Shown here piece by piece: positions 1-6,400 of a DNA stretch of 8,827 bases. The notes beneath the pieces are model-generated. The model made no database searches and was not told the origin of the DNA. It worked only from the letters and a program-made list of their open reading frames with translations. This DNA is from Rubrobacteraceae bacterium (GTDB lineage Bacteria; Actinomycetota; Rubrobacteria; Rubrobacterales; Rubrobacteraceae). The stretch lies in contig JACCSM010000038.1 in the NCBI GenBank assembly GCA_013698525.1, positions 1 through 8,827 of the forward strand, given 5' to 3'. Each line of letters starts with the position of its first letter. Positions within the stretch are counted from its first letter, which is position 1. Position numbers and translations under genes: made by a program.

Positions 1-1200
1 GGCTACGGGGCCGTCTCAGCCGAGTGGGGGCTTCCTAAGGCGCTCTGGATCAAGGACAACGAGCCAGAAGTCTACAACAACGCCAAACACATCTGCGACT
101 GTGGCGACTGGCTGATCCACCGCCTGACCGGCGAATGGACATCCTCCATAAACATCGCAAGCTCGAAGTACTACTACGACCGCGACGAAGGAGGCTACCC
201 CGAGAGCCTCTACGATGCGGTGGGCGCCGGAGACTTGCTCGAGAAATATCCCGAGCACGTTCTCGACCTCGGCACGGTCGCCGGAGAGTTGCACAAGGAG
301 GCTGCCGAGGAACTAGGCTTGAAGGCGGGCACGCCCGTGGCCGAGGGGGGAGTAGACGCCTACGTCGGGGCGATCGGCCTCGGGGTGGTCGAGCCAGGGA
401 AGATGGCCCTGATCACAGGCTCTTCGCACGTGATGATCGGGCAGACCGAAAGAAAAGTCCACGACCCAGGCTTCTGGGGCGCCTACACGGACGCCTTGAT
501 CCCCGGCCAGTACACCGTCGAGGCCGGGCAGGCCTCAACGGGCTCCATCGTGGCCTGGTTCAAGAACCAGTTCGCGGGTGAGGCGGCCGTCGAGGCCAGG
601 GAGCGCGGCGTGGACACCTACGATGTCCTGACCGAGCTGGCGCGCGACGTGCCCATCGGTTCGGACGGGTTGATCGTGCTCGACTATTTTCAGGGCAACC
701 GCTCGCCCTATACCGACCCCCTGGCACGCGGCATGATGTGGGGACTGACCCTGAGCCATACTCCTGGACACGTCTTCCGCGCCATCATCGAGGGCATCTG
801 CTACGGCACGGAGAACATCCTTCGTACCATGCGCGGGCAAGACTTCGAGCCGAGGCTCAACGTCGTCTCCGGCGGTCCGGCCAAGAGCGACCTGTGGATG
901 CAGATGCACGCCGACGTCTCGAACGTGCCGATCTCCTTTACGCGGGTAAGCGACGGCCCCGTCCTCGGCTCGGCGATACTGGCCGCCATCGGGGCTGGGA
1001 TCTACCCCAACATCCCGACCGCCGCCGAGAACATGGTCCACACCGCCGACACCATCGAGCCCGACCCCGGACGCCACGAGGAATACGCATTCTACGTGGA
1101 CCGCTACATGGAGACATATCCGCAGATGAAGGAGCTGATGCACAAGACGGAGCGGCACGTGGCGGGCGGCAGCAAGGTCGCGGCGGAGCGCGAGTCGTGA
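1..1200 (+). CDS. FGGY-family carbohydrate kinase (ribulokinase-like), 5' partial
   Basis: The frame is open from base 1, so the true start lies upstream; 399 C-terminal residues are visible. Family members are about 500-550 residues, so roughly 100-150 are missing. FGGY kinases phosphorylate a ketose or polyol with ATP in the cytoplasm. The protein shows the FGGY layout: the end of the N-terminal lobe (DWLIHRLTG near visible residue 36), then AEGGVDAYVGAIG with the expected catalytic-base Asp at visible residue 119, a GSSHVMIG segment, and the C-terminal ATP-site motif GGPAKSDLW. The 'nNxxSSKYYYDRDEGGYPESLY' style of the N lobe resembles D-ribulokinase/YpCarbK-type kinases, but erythritol, xylitol or L-ribulose kinases cannot be excluded. 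A dehydrogenase gene of the same apparent operon follows after 97 bases, which fits a polyol or pentose catabolic role. Family assignment is firm; substrate is not. Confidence 0.9.
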   Translation, partial: GYGAVSAEWGLPKALWIKDNEPEVYNNAKHICDCGDWLIHRLTGEWTSSINIASSKYYYDRDEGGYPESLYDAVGAGDLLEKYPEHVLDLGTVAGELHKEAAEELGLKAGTPVAEGGVDAYVGAIGLGVVEPGKMALITGSSHVMIGQTERKVHDPGFWGAYTDALIPGQYTVEAGQASTGSIVAWFKNQFAGEAAVEARERGVDTYDVLTELARDVPIGSDGLIVLDYFQGNRSPYTDPLARGMMWGLTLSHTPGHVFRAIIEGICYGTENILRTMRGQDFEPRLNVVSGGPAKSDLWMQMHADVSNVPISFTRVSDGPVLGSAILAAIGAGIYPNIPTAAENMVHTADTIEPDPGRHEEYAFYVDRYMETYPQMKELMHKTERHVAGGSKVAAERES

Positions 1201-1297
1201 TCGGAGCCGTCCCCCGCGCGCCGGGCGGGCCGCAGGGCGGAGGGACTGGGACGTTGGGACACCGGGGAGCCGCCGGAACACGGACTGGAGGTAGCGG

Positions 1298-2689
1298 ATG
1301 AACGACGAGCGGATCGACACCGCGCTACGAGAGGCGATCGACACCGAGAACGTTACGATCGGGTCGGTAGTGCTGGCCTCCGTCGAAGACCTGTTCAGGA
1401 AGAGCTTCGGAGACCGCCCGGCGATCGTCGTCGCGGACGAGAACACGTTGGCGGTCGCGGGCGGGGAGGTGCAGCGGTATCTGAAGGAGGCCGCACGCGA
1501 ACTGGTCGAGCCGTATGTATTTCCCGGAGAACCGACCCTGTACGCCGACTACGGGAACATCGAGAAACTCTCGGAAGCGCTCCGGGAGCACGAAGCCATC
1601 CCGGTCGCCGTCGGGTCCGGGACCCTCAACGATATCGTCAAACGCGCGTCCCACGAGAGCGAGAGGCCTTATATGTGCGTCGCAACCGCCGCATCGATGG
1701 ACGGCTACACGGCCTTCGGCGCGTCGATAGAGAAGGACGGGCTGAAGCAGACGCTGACCTGCCCCGCGCCGAAGACGGTCCTGGCTGACCTCGACGTCCT
1801 GGTTAACGCCCCACCCGACATGACGGCCTCCGGCTACGCGGACCTTCTGGGCAAGGTGACGTCCGGGGCCGACTGGCTGATCGCCGACGCGCTAAGAGTC
1901 GAGGAGATCGACCCTAGCGGCTGGTCGTTGGTGCAGGATCACCTTCGCGTGTGGACCGGTGAACCGGCCGATCTGCACGATGGGACTCAGCAAGCGATGG
2001 AGCACCTCATCGAGGGGCTGATCATGTCCGGCCTGGGAATGCAGTCCTACCAGTCTTCCAGGACGGCATCGGGCGCCGAGCATCAGTTCAGCCACCTCTG
2101 GGAGATGGAGGGTCTGGGACACGGCGAAGGCCACGAAGGGGCTCCGCTCTCGCACGGTTTTAAAGTCGGGGTAGGCTCGGTCGCCATCGCCGCGCTCTAC
2201 GAGCGGATACTTGAGCGCGACCTAACCAACCTGGACATCGACGCGGTCTGCAGCGCTTGGCCCGGCCAGGACGAAGTTGAGCGTTCCGTTCGGGCGCAGC
2301 ATACGAGCCCGGAACTGGAGGAGGGCGCCGTCGAACAGAGCCTCGCCAAATACATCAGCGCCGAAGAGCTGGCGGAACGACTGGAGCTGCTCCGAGAGGT
2401 CTGGCCGGATCTGCGCGGGCGTTTGGCGGACCAATTGATGCCGGCCGGGCAGATAAGGGAGATGCTGCAGGCAGCCGGGTGTCCCACGAAGCCTACCGAG
2501 ATCGGGCTGGGCTGGGAGGAGTTCAAGGCGACGTACTCTAGGGCGCGGACGATCCGCAAACGCTACACCGTCCTCGACCTCGCCGCCGAAGCCGGCGTCT
2601 TCGAGAAGTGCGTGGAGGAACTGTTCACGCCGGACGGGTTCTGGGGCCGCGAAGCGGCCTCGCAGGCACGGGCGGGCGGGGCGAGCTGA
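1298..2689 (+). CDS. AraM/EgsA-like sn-glycerol-1-phosphate dehydrogenase family protein
   Basis: A complete 463-residue member of the metal-dependent dehydroquinate-synthase-like/iron-alcohol-dehydrogenase superfamily, closest in pattern to bacterial AraM (NAD(P)H-dependent reduction of dihydroxyacetone phosphate to glycerol-1-phosphate, cytoplasmic). Visible motifs are the nucleotide-binding [10 protein letters not shown] (residues 106-115), [10 protein letters not shown] (130-139), and the likely metal ligands Asp182 (SGYADLLGK), His262 (SGAEHQFSH) and His286 (LSHGFKVG). The length is somewhat above that of typical AraM because of a C-terminal helical extension. The ATG start is supported by GGAGG at 1287-1291, six bases upstream. 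It sits between a sugar kinase and transketolase/GpsA-like genes, so in this context it may oxidise or reduce a ketose phosphate other than DHAP, for example a C4 or C5 sugar phosphate; that is an inference. All presumed metal ligands are intact, so it should be active. Confidence 0.88.
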   Translation: MNDERIDTALREAIDTENVTIGSVVLASVEDLFRKSFGDRPAIVVADENTLAVAGGEVQRYLKEAARELVEPYVFPGEPTLYADYGNIEKLSEALREHEAIPVAVGSGTLNDIVKRASHESERPYMCVATAASMDGYTAFGASIEKDGLKQTLTCPAPKTVLADLDVLVNAPPDMTASGYADLLGKVTSGADWLIADALRVEEIDPSGWSLVQDHLRVWTGEPADLHDGTQQAMEHLIEGLIMSGLGMQSYQSSRTASGAEHQFSHLWEMEGLGHGEGHEGAPLSHGFKVGVGSVAIAALYERILERDLTNLDIDAVCSAWPGQDEVERSVRAQHTSPELEEGAVEQSLAKYISAEELAERLELLREVWPDLRGRLADQLMPAGQIREMLQAAGCPTKPTEIGLGWEEFKATYSRARTIRKRYTVLDLAAEAGVFEKCVEELFTPDGFWGREAASQARAGGAS

Positions 2690-2964
2690 TGGCGGCGCGA
2701 TCGTCCACGGAACCGAGATCTCCGGCCGACCCGGGAGCGACAAAACGGGTGTCGCCGCCCCGGAAATTCCCGGAGACAGAAGGCCCGGGGGCTGGCTGCG
2801 TGTTTCCCTACCAGCGTCGTCCTCGAAAAACCGTCCCCAACCGGCCGCCCGATGCCCTTGTACGCGGGCCAGGTAACAGGCCAAACGACAGCGGGCGAAA
2901 GCCGTATCGCACGCGTGCTCTCCTCCTCACGCGAGCCCCATGGAACTATAGAGAAGGAGAATAC
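2690..2964 (+). other. Intergenic region before transketolase remnant
   Basis: About 275 bases between the dehydrogenase stop and the GTG of the transketolase remnant. One frame is open throughout because of high GC, but its translation is low-complexity Pro/Arg-rich and resembles no family, so I read it as non-coding. It holds a 6-bp-stem hairpin (GCGACA at 2737-2742, TGTCGC at 2750-2755) without a T-run, so at best a weak terminator or attenuator. The end carries a good ribosome site (AGAAGGAG, 2952-2959). The gap suggests that the downstream part may be separately transcribed or processed. Confidence 0.5.
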
Positions 2965-3417
2965 GTGGATCTCAAGTCCAAGAACGTCGAGGCCGTCTCC
3001 GTGAACACCATCAGGACTCTAGCGATGGACGCGGTGGAGAAGGCGTCCTCCGGACACCCAGGAACCCCGAGGTCCATGGTTCCGGTCGCGTACACGATCT
3101 ACACTAAGATCCTGCGCCACAACCCGGACAATCCCACCTGGCCCGATCGGGATCGCTTCGTCCTCTCGGCCGGCCACGCCTCCATGCCCCAGTACGCCAT
3201 GCTCCACCTCACCGGCTACGACCTCGCCCTCGAAGACCTGGAGAACTTCCGCCAGTGGGAGTCGAGGACTCCCGAACATCCGGAGCACTTCATGCCCCCC
3301 GGGGTGGAGCCTACGACCGGGCCCCTCGGGCAGGGTTTCGCGAACGGGATCGGAATGGCCATGGCAAAACGGTTTTGGCGAGCTCTCTCTGCCATTCTGA
3401 TGCCCAGGAGGCAGTGA
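2965..3417 (+). pseudogene. tkt: Transketolase, N-terminal fragment (3'-truncated)
   Basis: The frame starting at GTG 2965, six bases after AGAAGGAG, encodes about 150 residues that match the start of the thiamine-diphosphate domain of transketolase: ASSGHPGTP (near residue 27), [38 protein letters not shown] and [18 protein letters not shown]. Intact transketolases are about 620-670 residues. Homology stops just after GMAMAKRF, and the frame ends 14 or so residues later in unrelated sequence that carries the ribosome-binding site of the next gene. The TPP/Mg-binding GDG motif, the pyrimidine-binding domain and the C-terminal domain are all missing, so it cannot be an active enzyme alone. A true split transketolase is unlikely because the break falls inside the TPP domain and no second half follows. 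I read it as a deletion of about 1.5 kb that joined transketolase to the leader of the next gene. The original role would have been to feed sugar phosphates into the pentose phosphate pathway. Confidence 0.85.
3406..3411 (+). promoter_or_regulatory. Ribosome-binding site of the GpsA-like gene
   Basis: AGGAGG lies seven bases before the GTG at 3419. It decides this start: no other good site precedes the Rossmann motif. It lies inside the last codons of the truncated transketolase frame, whose TGA (3415-3417) ends one base before the GTG, so translation of the remnant could couple to the GpsA-like gene. Confidence 0.8.
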
Positions 3418-3418
3418 A

Positions 3419-4498
3419 GTGACGACCGTGAGCGTACTGGGCTCGGGCGTAATGGCGACGGCGCTTGCCTTTCCGCTCTCTGATAACAATCACGAGGTGC
3501 GGCTCGTCGGCACGCATCTCGACCGCGACATCATTGACGCCATCAAGGAGGCTGGCGTGCATCCTGGCCTGGGCCTCGAGGTCCCCGAGACCGTCCGCGC
3601 CTACCAGCTGGAGGACGCCGAGGAGGCGTTCGAGGGCGCCGAGGTCGCCATGAGCGGGGTCAACTCGTTCGGGGTGCGCTGGGCGGGCGAGCAACTGGCG
3701 TCGCTGCTGAAGCCCGGAATGCACGTGCTCTCCATCGCTAAGGGGATGGACGCCGGGGAGAACGGCCACCTACGCATCCTGCCAGAGGTGCTGGCCGAAC
3801 AGATGCCTAGGGGGTTGCGAGAAACGGTCTCCTGGTCTGCCGTCGCCGGGCCCTCGATCGCGGGCGAGGTGGCCGTGCGGAGGGACACCTGCGTCGTCTT
3901 CGTGGGCCACGACGCGAGCGCGGCGGAGAAGCTGGCGGCGCTCTTCCGAACCCCCTACTACCACGTATGGATCTCGACCGACTTTGTCGGCGTTGAGGTG
4001 TGTGCGGCGACCAAGAACTGCTACGCTCTCGGAGCCGGTTTCATGGAGGGCATCTTGGACCGCGAGGACGGGTCGGAGGTGCGCTACCGCAACTACAACT
4101 ACGGGGCGGCGCTGTTCGGGCAGGCGGCACGAGAGCTCGGACGATTCATGGAGCTCTTGGGTGGCAAGCCGGAGACGCCCTACGGGCTGGCCGGTGTCGG
4201 GGACATGTTCGTCACTAGCATGGGTGGACGCAACGTGAAGGTGGGACGACTCATCGGCTCGGGGCTGCGCTTTTCGGAGGCGCGCGGGCGTATGCTGGGG
4301 GTAACGCTGGAGGGGGCGGCGGCCATAGAGGTCATCGGCGGCGCGCTTCCGAAGCTTACCGAGCGCGGGATAGTCGAACCGGAAGACTTCCCGCTGATGC
4401 GGTACCTGCACTCCGTGGTCGGTGCGGACGAGCCTTTGGACATGCCCTGGAGCACCTTCTTCGGCGGCGAACCGGAGGCGAAAGCAGGGAAGGGATAG
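3419..4498 (+). CDS. GpsA-like NAD(P)-dependent glycerol-3-phosphate dehydrogenase family protein
   Basis: A complete 359-residue protein of the NAD(P)-dependent glycerol-3-phosphate dehydrogenase family, which in cytoplasm interconverts DHAP and sn-glycerol-3-phosphate. An N-terminal Rossmann fold has Gly8-Ser-Gly10-x-x-Ala13 (the usual GxGxWGTA is altered to GSGVMATA). AKG at 107-109, AGPSIAGE at 143-150, the catalytic-type Lys199 in VCAATKN, and GVGD plus the substrate-phosphate RN (271-272) are all present, so the active site looks intact. The sequence departs from housekeeping GpsA in the Trp-less glycine loop and in the insert around residues 217-230 (REDGSEVRYRNYNYG), which suggests a paralogue for another polyol or ketose phosphate. 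The GTG start has AGGAGG seven bases upstream. It is flanked by a transketolase remnant and a glpD remnant two bases downstream; together with the kinase and AraM-like gene it belongs to a sugar/polyol phosphate operon. Substrate is uncertain. Confidence 0.87.
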   Translation: MTTVSVLGSGVMATALAFPLSDNNHEVRLVGTHLDRDIIDAIKEAGVHPGLGLEVPETVRAYQLEDAEEAFEGAEVAMSGVNSFGVRWAGEQLASLLKPGMHVLSIAKGMDAGENGHLRILPEVLAEQMPRGLRETVSWSAVAGPSIAGEVAVRRDTCVVFVGHDASAAEKLAALFRTPYYHVWISTDFVGVEVCAATKNCYALGAGFMEGILDREDGSEVRYRNYNYGAALFGQAARELGRFMELLGGKPETPYGLAGVGDMFVTSMGGRNVKVGRLIGSGLRFSEARGRMLGVTLEGAAAIEVIGGALPKLTERGIVEPEDFPLMRYLHSVVGADEPLDMPWSTFFGGEPEAKAGKG

Positions 4499-4500
4499 GG

Positions 4501-4700
4501 ATGAAATCGCGTATACCGCAAGACATCGAGAGACGATATCTAGACTGATCGTGATCGGAGTCGGCATAAACGGCGCCGGCATAGACCGCGACGCTGCGGG
4601 GCTTGCGAGTGTTGCTCTTGGACAAGGGCGACATCTCAAGCGGCACGGCACAACATGTGGGGCGGTGGATGGTATGCACAACGCCTTCCGGACGTTCTAG
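4501..4700 (+). pseudogene. glpD: GlpD-type FAD-dependent glycerol-3-phosphate dehydrogenase, frameshifted N-terminal remnant
   Basis: An ATG at 4501 lies two bases after the preceding stop and behind a purine-rich AAGGGATAGGG. It begins MKSRIPQDIERRYLD and then reaches TGA. Changing frame at about 4545 gives LIVIGVGINGAGIDRDAAG, the FAD-binding glycine motif of GlpD-type dehydrogenases. Changing frame again at about 4600 gives LRVLLLDKGDISSGT, the following conserved strand and loop. The three pieces join in the correct order, so this is a GlpD N-terminus broken by two small deletions. Recognisable homology fades near 4650-4700, and the remaining 450 or more residues are absent. Intact family members (glycerol-3-phosphate dehydrogenase, or EryB-like erythritol-phosphate dehydrogenase) are membrane-associated flavoenzymes. 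Its place as the last gene of the operon suggests that it once oxidised the same polyol phosphate handled by its neighbours. Confidence 0.82.
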
Positions 4701-4742
4701 AGCCGTGTGCGATTTCGCCGAAGGATTCGCCGGTACCCGATT

Positions 4743-4764
4743 TACTGCAACCGTACTGCAACCG
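4743..4764 (+). repeat. Perfect tandem 11-bp repeat (TACTGCAACCG x2)
   Basis: TACTGCAACCG occurs at 4743-4753 and again at 4754-4764 without mismatch. It lies in a non-coding stretch between the glpD remnant and a tRNA-Thr fragment. Short direct repeats of 10-12 bp near a tRNA-derived core are typical of integrase arm-binding sites, so it may be part of an old attachment region; that is inference. The rest of 4701-4883 shows no gene that I recognise. Confidence 0.6.
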
Positions 4765-4884
4765 GGCTGGCCGCAATGCACCCCGTTGACGGGTGAGCAA
4801 AGATAGTACGCGCATTTTCCGCTTATCTATGGGAGCTAGATGGACCCGCTGAACCCAATGAACCGGACGGAAGAGCACACGAAT

Positions 4885-4930
4885 CTCACTCGTAATGAGC
4901 AGGTCAGCGGTTCGAGTCCGCTCGTCGGCT
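4885..4930 (+). tRNA. tRNA-Thr(CGT), 3' fragment
   Basis: The sequence gives the 3' part of a tRNA. The anticodon stem is CTCA/TGAG (4885-4888 with 4896-4899) around the loop CTCGTAA, anticodon CGT at 4891-4893. The variable loop AGGTC, T-stem AGCGG/CCGCT with TTCGAGT loop (4906-4922), 3' acceptor strand CGTCGGC (4923-4929) and discriminator T (4930) follow. Matching 5' acceptor GCCGACG and a D-arm are not found upstream, and the outermost anticodon pair (4884/4900) is a mismatch, so it is not a functional gene. The antisense frame reads ADERTRTADLLITSE, a well-known translation artefact of tRNA-Thr. A tRNA 3' half standing alone is the signature of the far attachment site of an element integrated in tRNA-Thr, or of a decayed copy. 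Confidence 0.82.
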
Positions 4931-4956
4931 CTCTCTAATCGGCTTAGATAAGCTGA

Positions 4957-5180
4957 ATCCTCAGCGGCAGAGCCCAAGTGAAGGTAGGAGACGAGATACT
5001 TGAGCTCAAAGCATGGAATGCCGTGTGCATCTCACCTGAGAAGGCAGTACGCTAACTTGAGGCGAGGCCAGAGAGGACCGTGATCATCGTATTTAGAGCG
5101 CCAAACAGCGAGGGCCACGCCTCGGGATGGTGCCTGATTGGTGGACGGACACTGACATCTCGAATCGTCGCGGAGCCTGA
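4957..5180 (+). pseudogene. Cupin-domain protein, C-terminal remnant
   Basis: One frame from 4957 reads ILSGRAQVKVGDEILELKAW and continues with NAVCISPEKAVR before a TAA at 5053-5055. After the stop the same frame continues LEARPERTVIIVFRAPN, and a shift of frame near 5110-5126 gives MVPDWWTD ending at TGA 5178-5180. These pieces follow, in order, the last two-thirds of small actinobacterial cupin proteins (pattern: LSGxGxVKVxDExxELxxWDAVRVxP, then FExGPEGxEVLAFGAPN, then MVPGWW). The gene therefore has a nonsense codon and at least one indel, and lacks its N-terminal half. Identification rests on pattern memory of this family and on the correct order of pieces across two frames. Function of the intact protein is unknown beyond the cupin fold. 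Confidence 0.68.
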
Positions 5181-5434
5181 GGCCGCCATCGGCTTCCCCT
5201 GAGGAGGAGTAGATGGCGTTGCCTGGCGCTCGACCCCAGTTTGTGAGGACGCGCCGGGGGGTAGGGGAGGAGCGTGACCAACGAGACACCGCGCGGGGTG
5301 GAGCTGGCGCACCGGTATGCCGATCTTGGGGACGTGCGGCTCCACTACGTCGAGGCGGGGGAGGGACCGGTGGTGTTGCTGCTGCACGGCTTCCCGCAGT
5401 TCTGGTACCAGTGGAGGCACCAGATACCTGCGTT

Positions 5435-5553
5435 CAGCAGTTTTCAGTGTGGTTGACCCGCGCAGCATGCTGCGTGCATAATCCTCGTCGGATGGTGTGC
5501 TCAACCGCTCGCATATGCATGGCGTGATGGTTCAATGTCACCGCAACCCGCTG
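5435..5553. mobile_element. MITE-like non-coding insertion within the hydrolase gene
   Basis: The hydrolase reading frame can be restored exactly by removing about 121 bases (5433-5553), leaving GCG TTG GTC. The inserted piece begins CAGC and ends GCTG. Its left end and the reverse complement of its right end agree at 15 of the first 22 positions, followed by TTGA(A)CC on both sides, which I take as imperfect terminal inverted repeats. Flanking bases fit a short target duplication of TT (or GTT). It contains no coding capacity and has internal palindromes. This is what a miniature inverted-repeat transposable element moved by a transposase elsewhere would look like. I cannot name the parent insertion sequence family. 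Confidence 0.6.
5461..5474. repeat. Perfect 14-bp palindrome inside the insertion
   Basis: CGCAGCATGCTGCG is its own reverse complement. It lies about 26 bases from the left end of the MITE-like insertion. It could form a cruciform or hairpin in one strand, a usual trait of such elements, or be chance in GC-rich DNA. Confidence 0.55.
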
Positions 5554-6388
5554 TTGGTCGAGGCTGGCTTCCGGGTGGTCGCCCCGGACATGCGCGGCTA
5601 CAACCTCTCGGACAAACCGCCCGGAGTGAGAGCATACCGCATTGAGCTGCTGGCGCGTGATGTGGAGCGCCTTATCCTGGCCTGCGGAGAACAGACAGCT
5701 GTCGTGGTCGGACACGATCGGGGCGCTATAATTGCCTGGACCGTGGCAATGCGCCACCCCGGTCGCGTCGGAAAGCTCGCGATCCTCAACGTCCCCCACC
5801 CGGCTCGCTTCCTGGATGGGCTTCTGAGTCCGGGGCAGCTGCTGAGGAGCTCTTACATGTTCTTTTTTCAGATCCCGCGGTTGCCGGAGGAGGTTATCCG
5901 TGCAGGTGACTTCGCCCTCCTGCGCTCCGCTTTGCGTAGAGACCCGGTACGGCCGGGGACGTTCATCGCCGAGGACATCGAGCGGTATATAGAGGCGATT
6001 GCGCAGCCGGGGGCTTTCACCGCGACCCTCAACTACTATCGCGCCCTCCTCCGGAACCCGGGGGAGACGCGGGCGCTACTGCAAAGGATAGAGGCTCCGG
6101 TACTAGTGATCTGGGGCGAGAGGGATCGATTCTTGAGCCGGAGGCTAGCCGAGCCGCCCCGCCGCTGGGTCCCGAACCTCCTGCGCGTCGAGCGCCTGCA
6201 GGACGCCAGCCACTGGGTTGCGGAAGACCGCCCCCTGGAGGTGAACACACTCCTCCTACGCTTTCTGCGCTCCCCTCTTAACACCCTCCGGCGCTGACTT
6301 CCTCTGCGATCATATGGTCTCCTCCCTTATAGGCGGCGAGTATGCAGAGGGTTACCGGGGCCAGCGTAGCCTAGGTTGCCTCGGCAGG

Positions 6389-6394
6389 TAATAT
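6389..6394 (+). promoter_or_regulatory. -10 element for a leaderless metallophosphoesterase transcript
   Basis: TAATAT ends six bases before the GTG at 6401. There is no Shine-Dalgarno sequence before that GTG, and the spacing equals the usual -10 to +1 distance, so the transcript probably starts on the start codon. Leaderless mRNAs are common in Actinobacteria. No clear -35 box is seen. Confidence 0.5.
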
Positions 6395-6400
6395 TGCCGG

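Larger units (their letters stand above)
5274..6297 (+). pseudogene. Alpha/beta hydrolase (epoxide hydrolase-like), disrupted by insertion
   Basis: Two pieces of one alpha/beta hydrolase are separated by about 120 bases of foreign sequence. Piece one, from GTG 5274 behind GGGGAGGAG, has the oxyanion-loop motif [13 protein letters not shown] and stops at HQIPA (5432). Piece two resumes in another frame at 5554 with LVEAGFRVVAPDMRGYNLSDKP and runs to 6297. It holds the nucleophile elbow VVGHDRGA (Asp nucleophile, as in epoxide hydrolases and haloalkane dehalogenases), a lid helix with LNYYRALL, the acid in WGERDRF and the catalytic His in DASHWVAEDRP. Removing 5433-5553 restores a continuous protein of about 300 residues, normal for the family. 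All catalytic residues survive, so the disruption appears recent. Starts at GTG 5497, ATG 5515 or ATG 5527 inside the insert could give an N-terminally truncated product lacking the oxyanion loop. No link to neighbouring genes is evident. Confidence 0.88.

Noticed and set aside
535..1446. Long reverse-strand open frame (303 codons) over the kinase and start of the AraM-like gene
   Set aside because: Shadow of high-GC coding sequence: no family motifs, and it crosses two well supported + strand genes.
2737..2755. Hairpin as a Rho-independent terminator after the AraM-like gene
   Set aside because: The stem is only 6 bp and no T-run follows; GC-rich DNA forms such stems by chance.
2608..2964. 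Upstream extension of the transketolase frame to an ATG at 2608
   Set aside because: It overlaps the end of the AraM-like gene and adds Pro/Arg-rich sequence without similarity. GTG 2965 has a good ribosome site and fits the usual transketolase N-terminus.
2690..2964. TPP riboswitch upstream of transketolase
   Set aside because: Conserved THI-box sequence blocks are not visible, and transketolase genes are not usual TPP-riboswitch targets.
3770..4681. Long reverse-strand open frame (303 codons) over the GpsA-like gene
   Set aside because: Shadow frame with Arg/His/Pro-rich composition; the + strand has full catalytic motifs.
4636..4977. Reverse-strand open frame of 113 codons reading ADERTRTADLLITSE
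   Set aside because: This is the familiar false translation of the antisense of tRNA-Thr; the + strand shows tRNA anticodon and T-arm structure instead.
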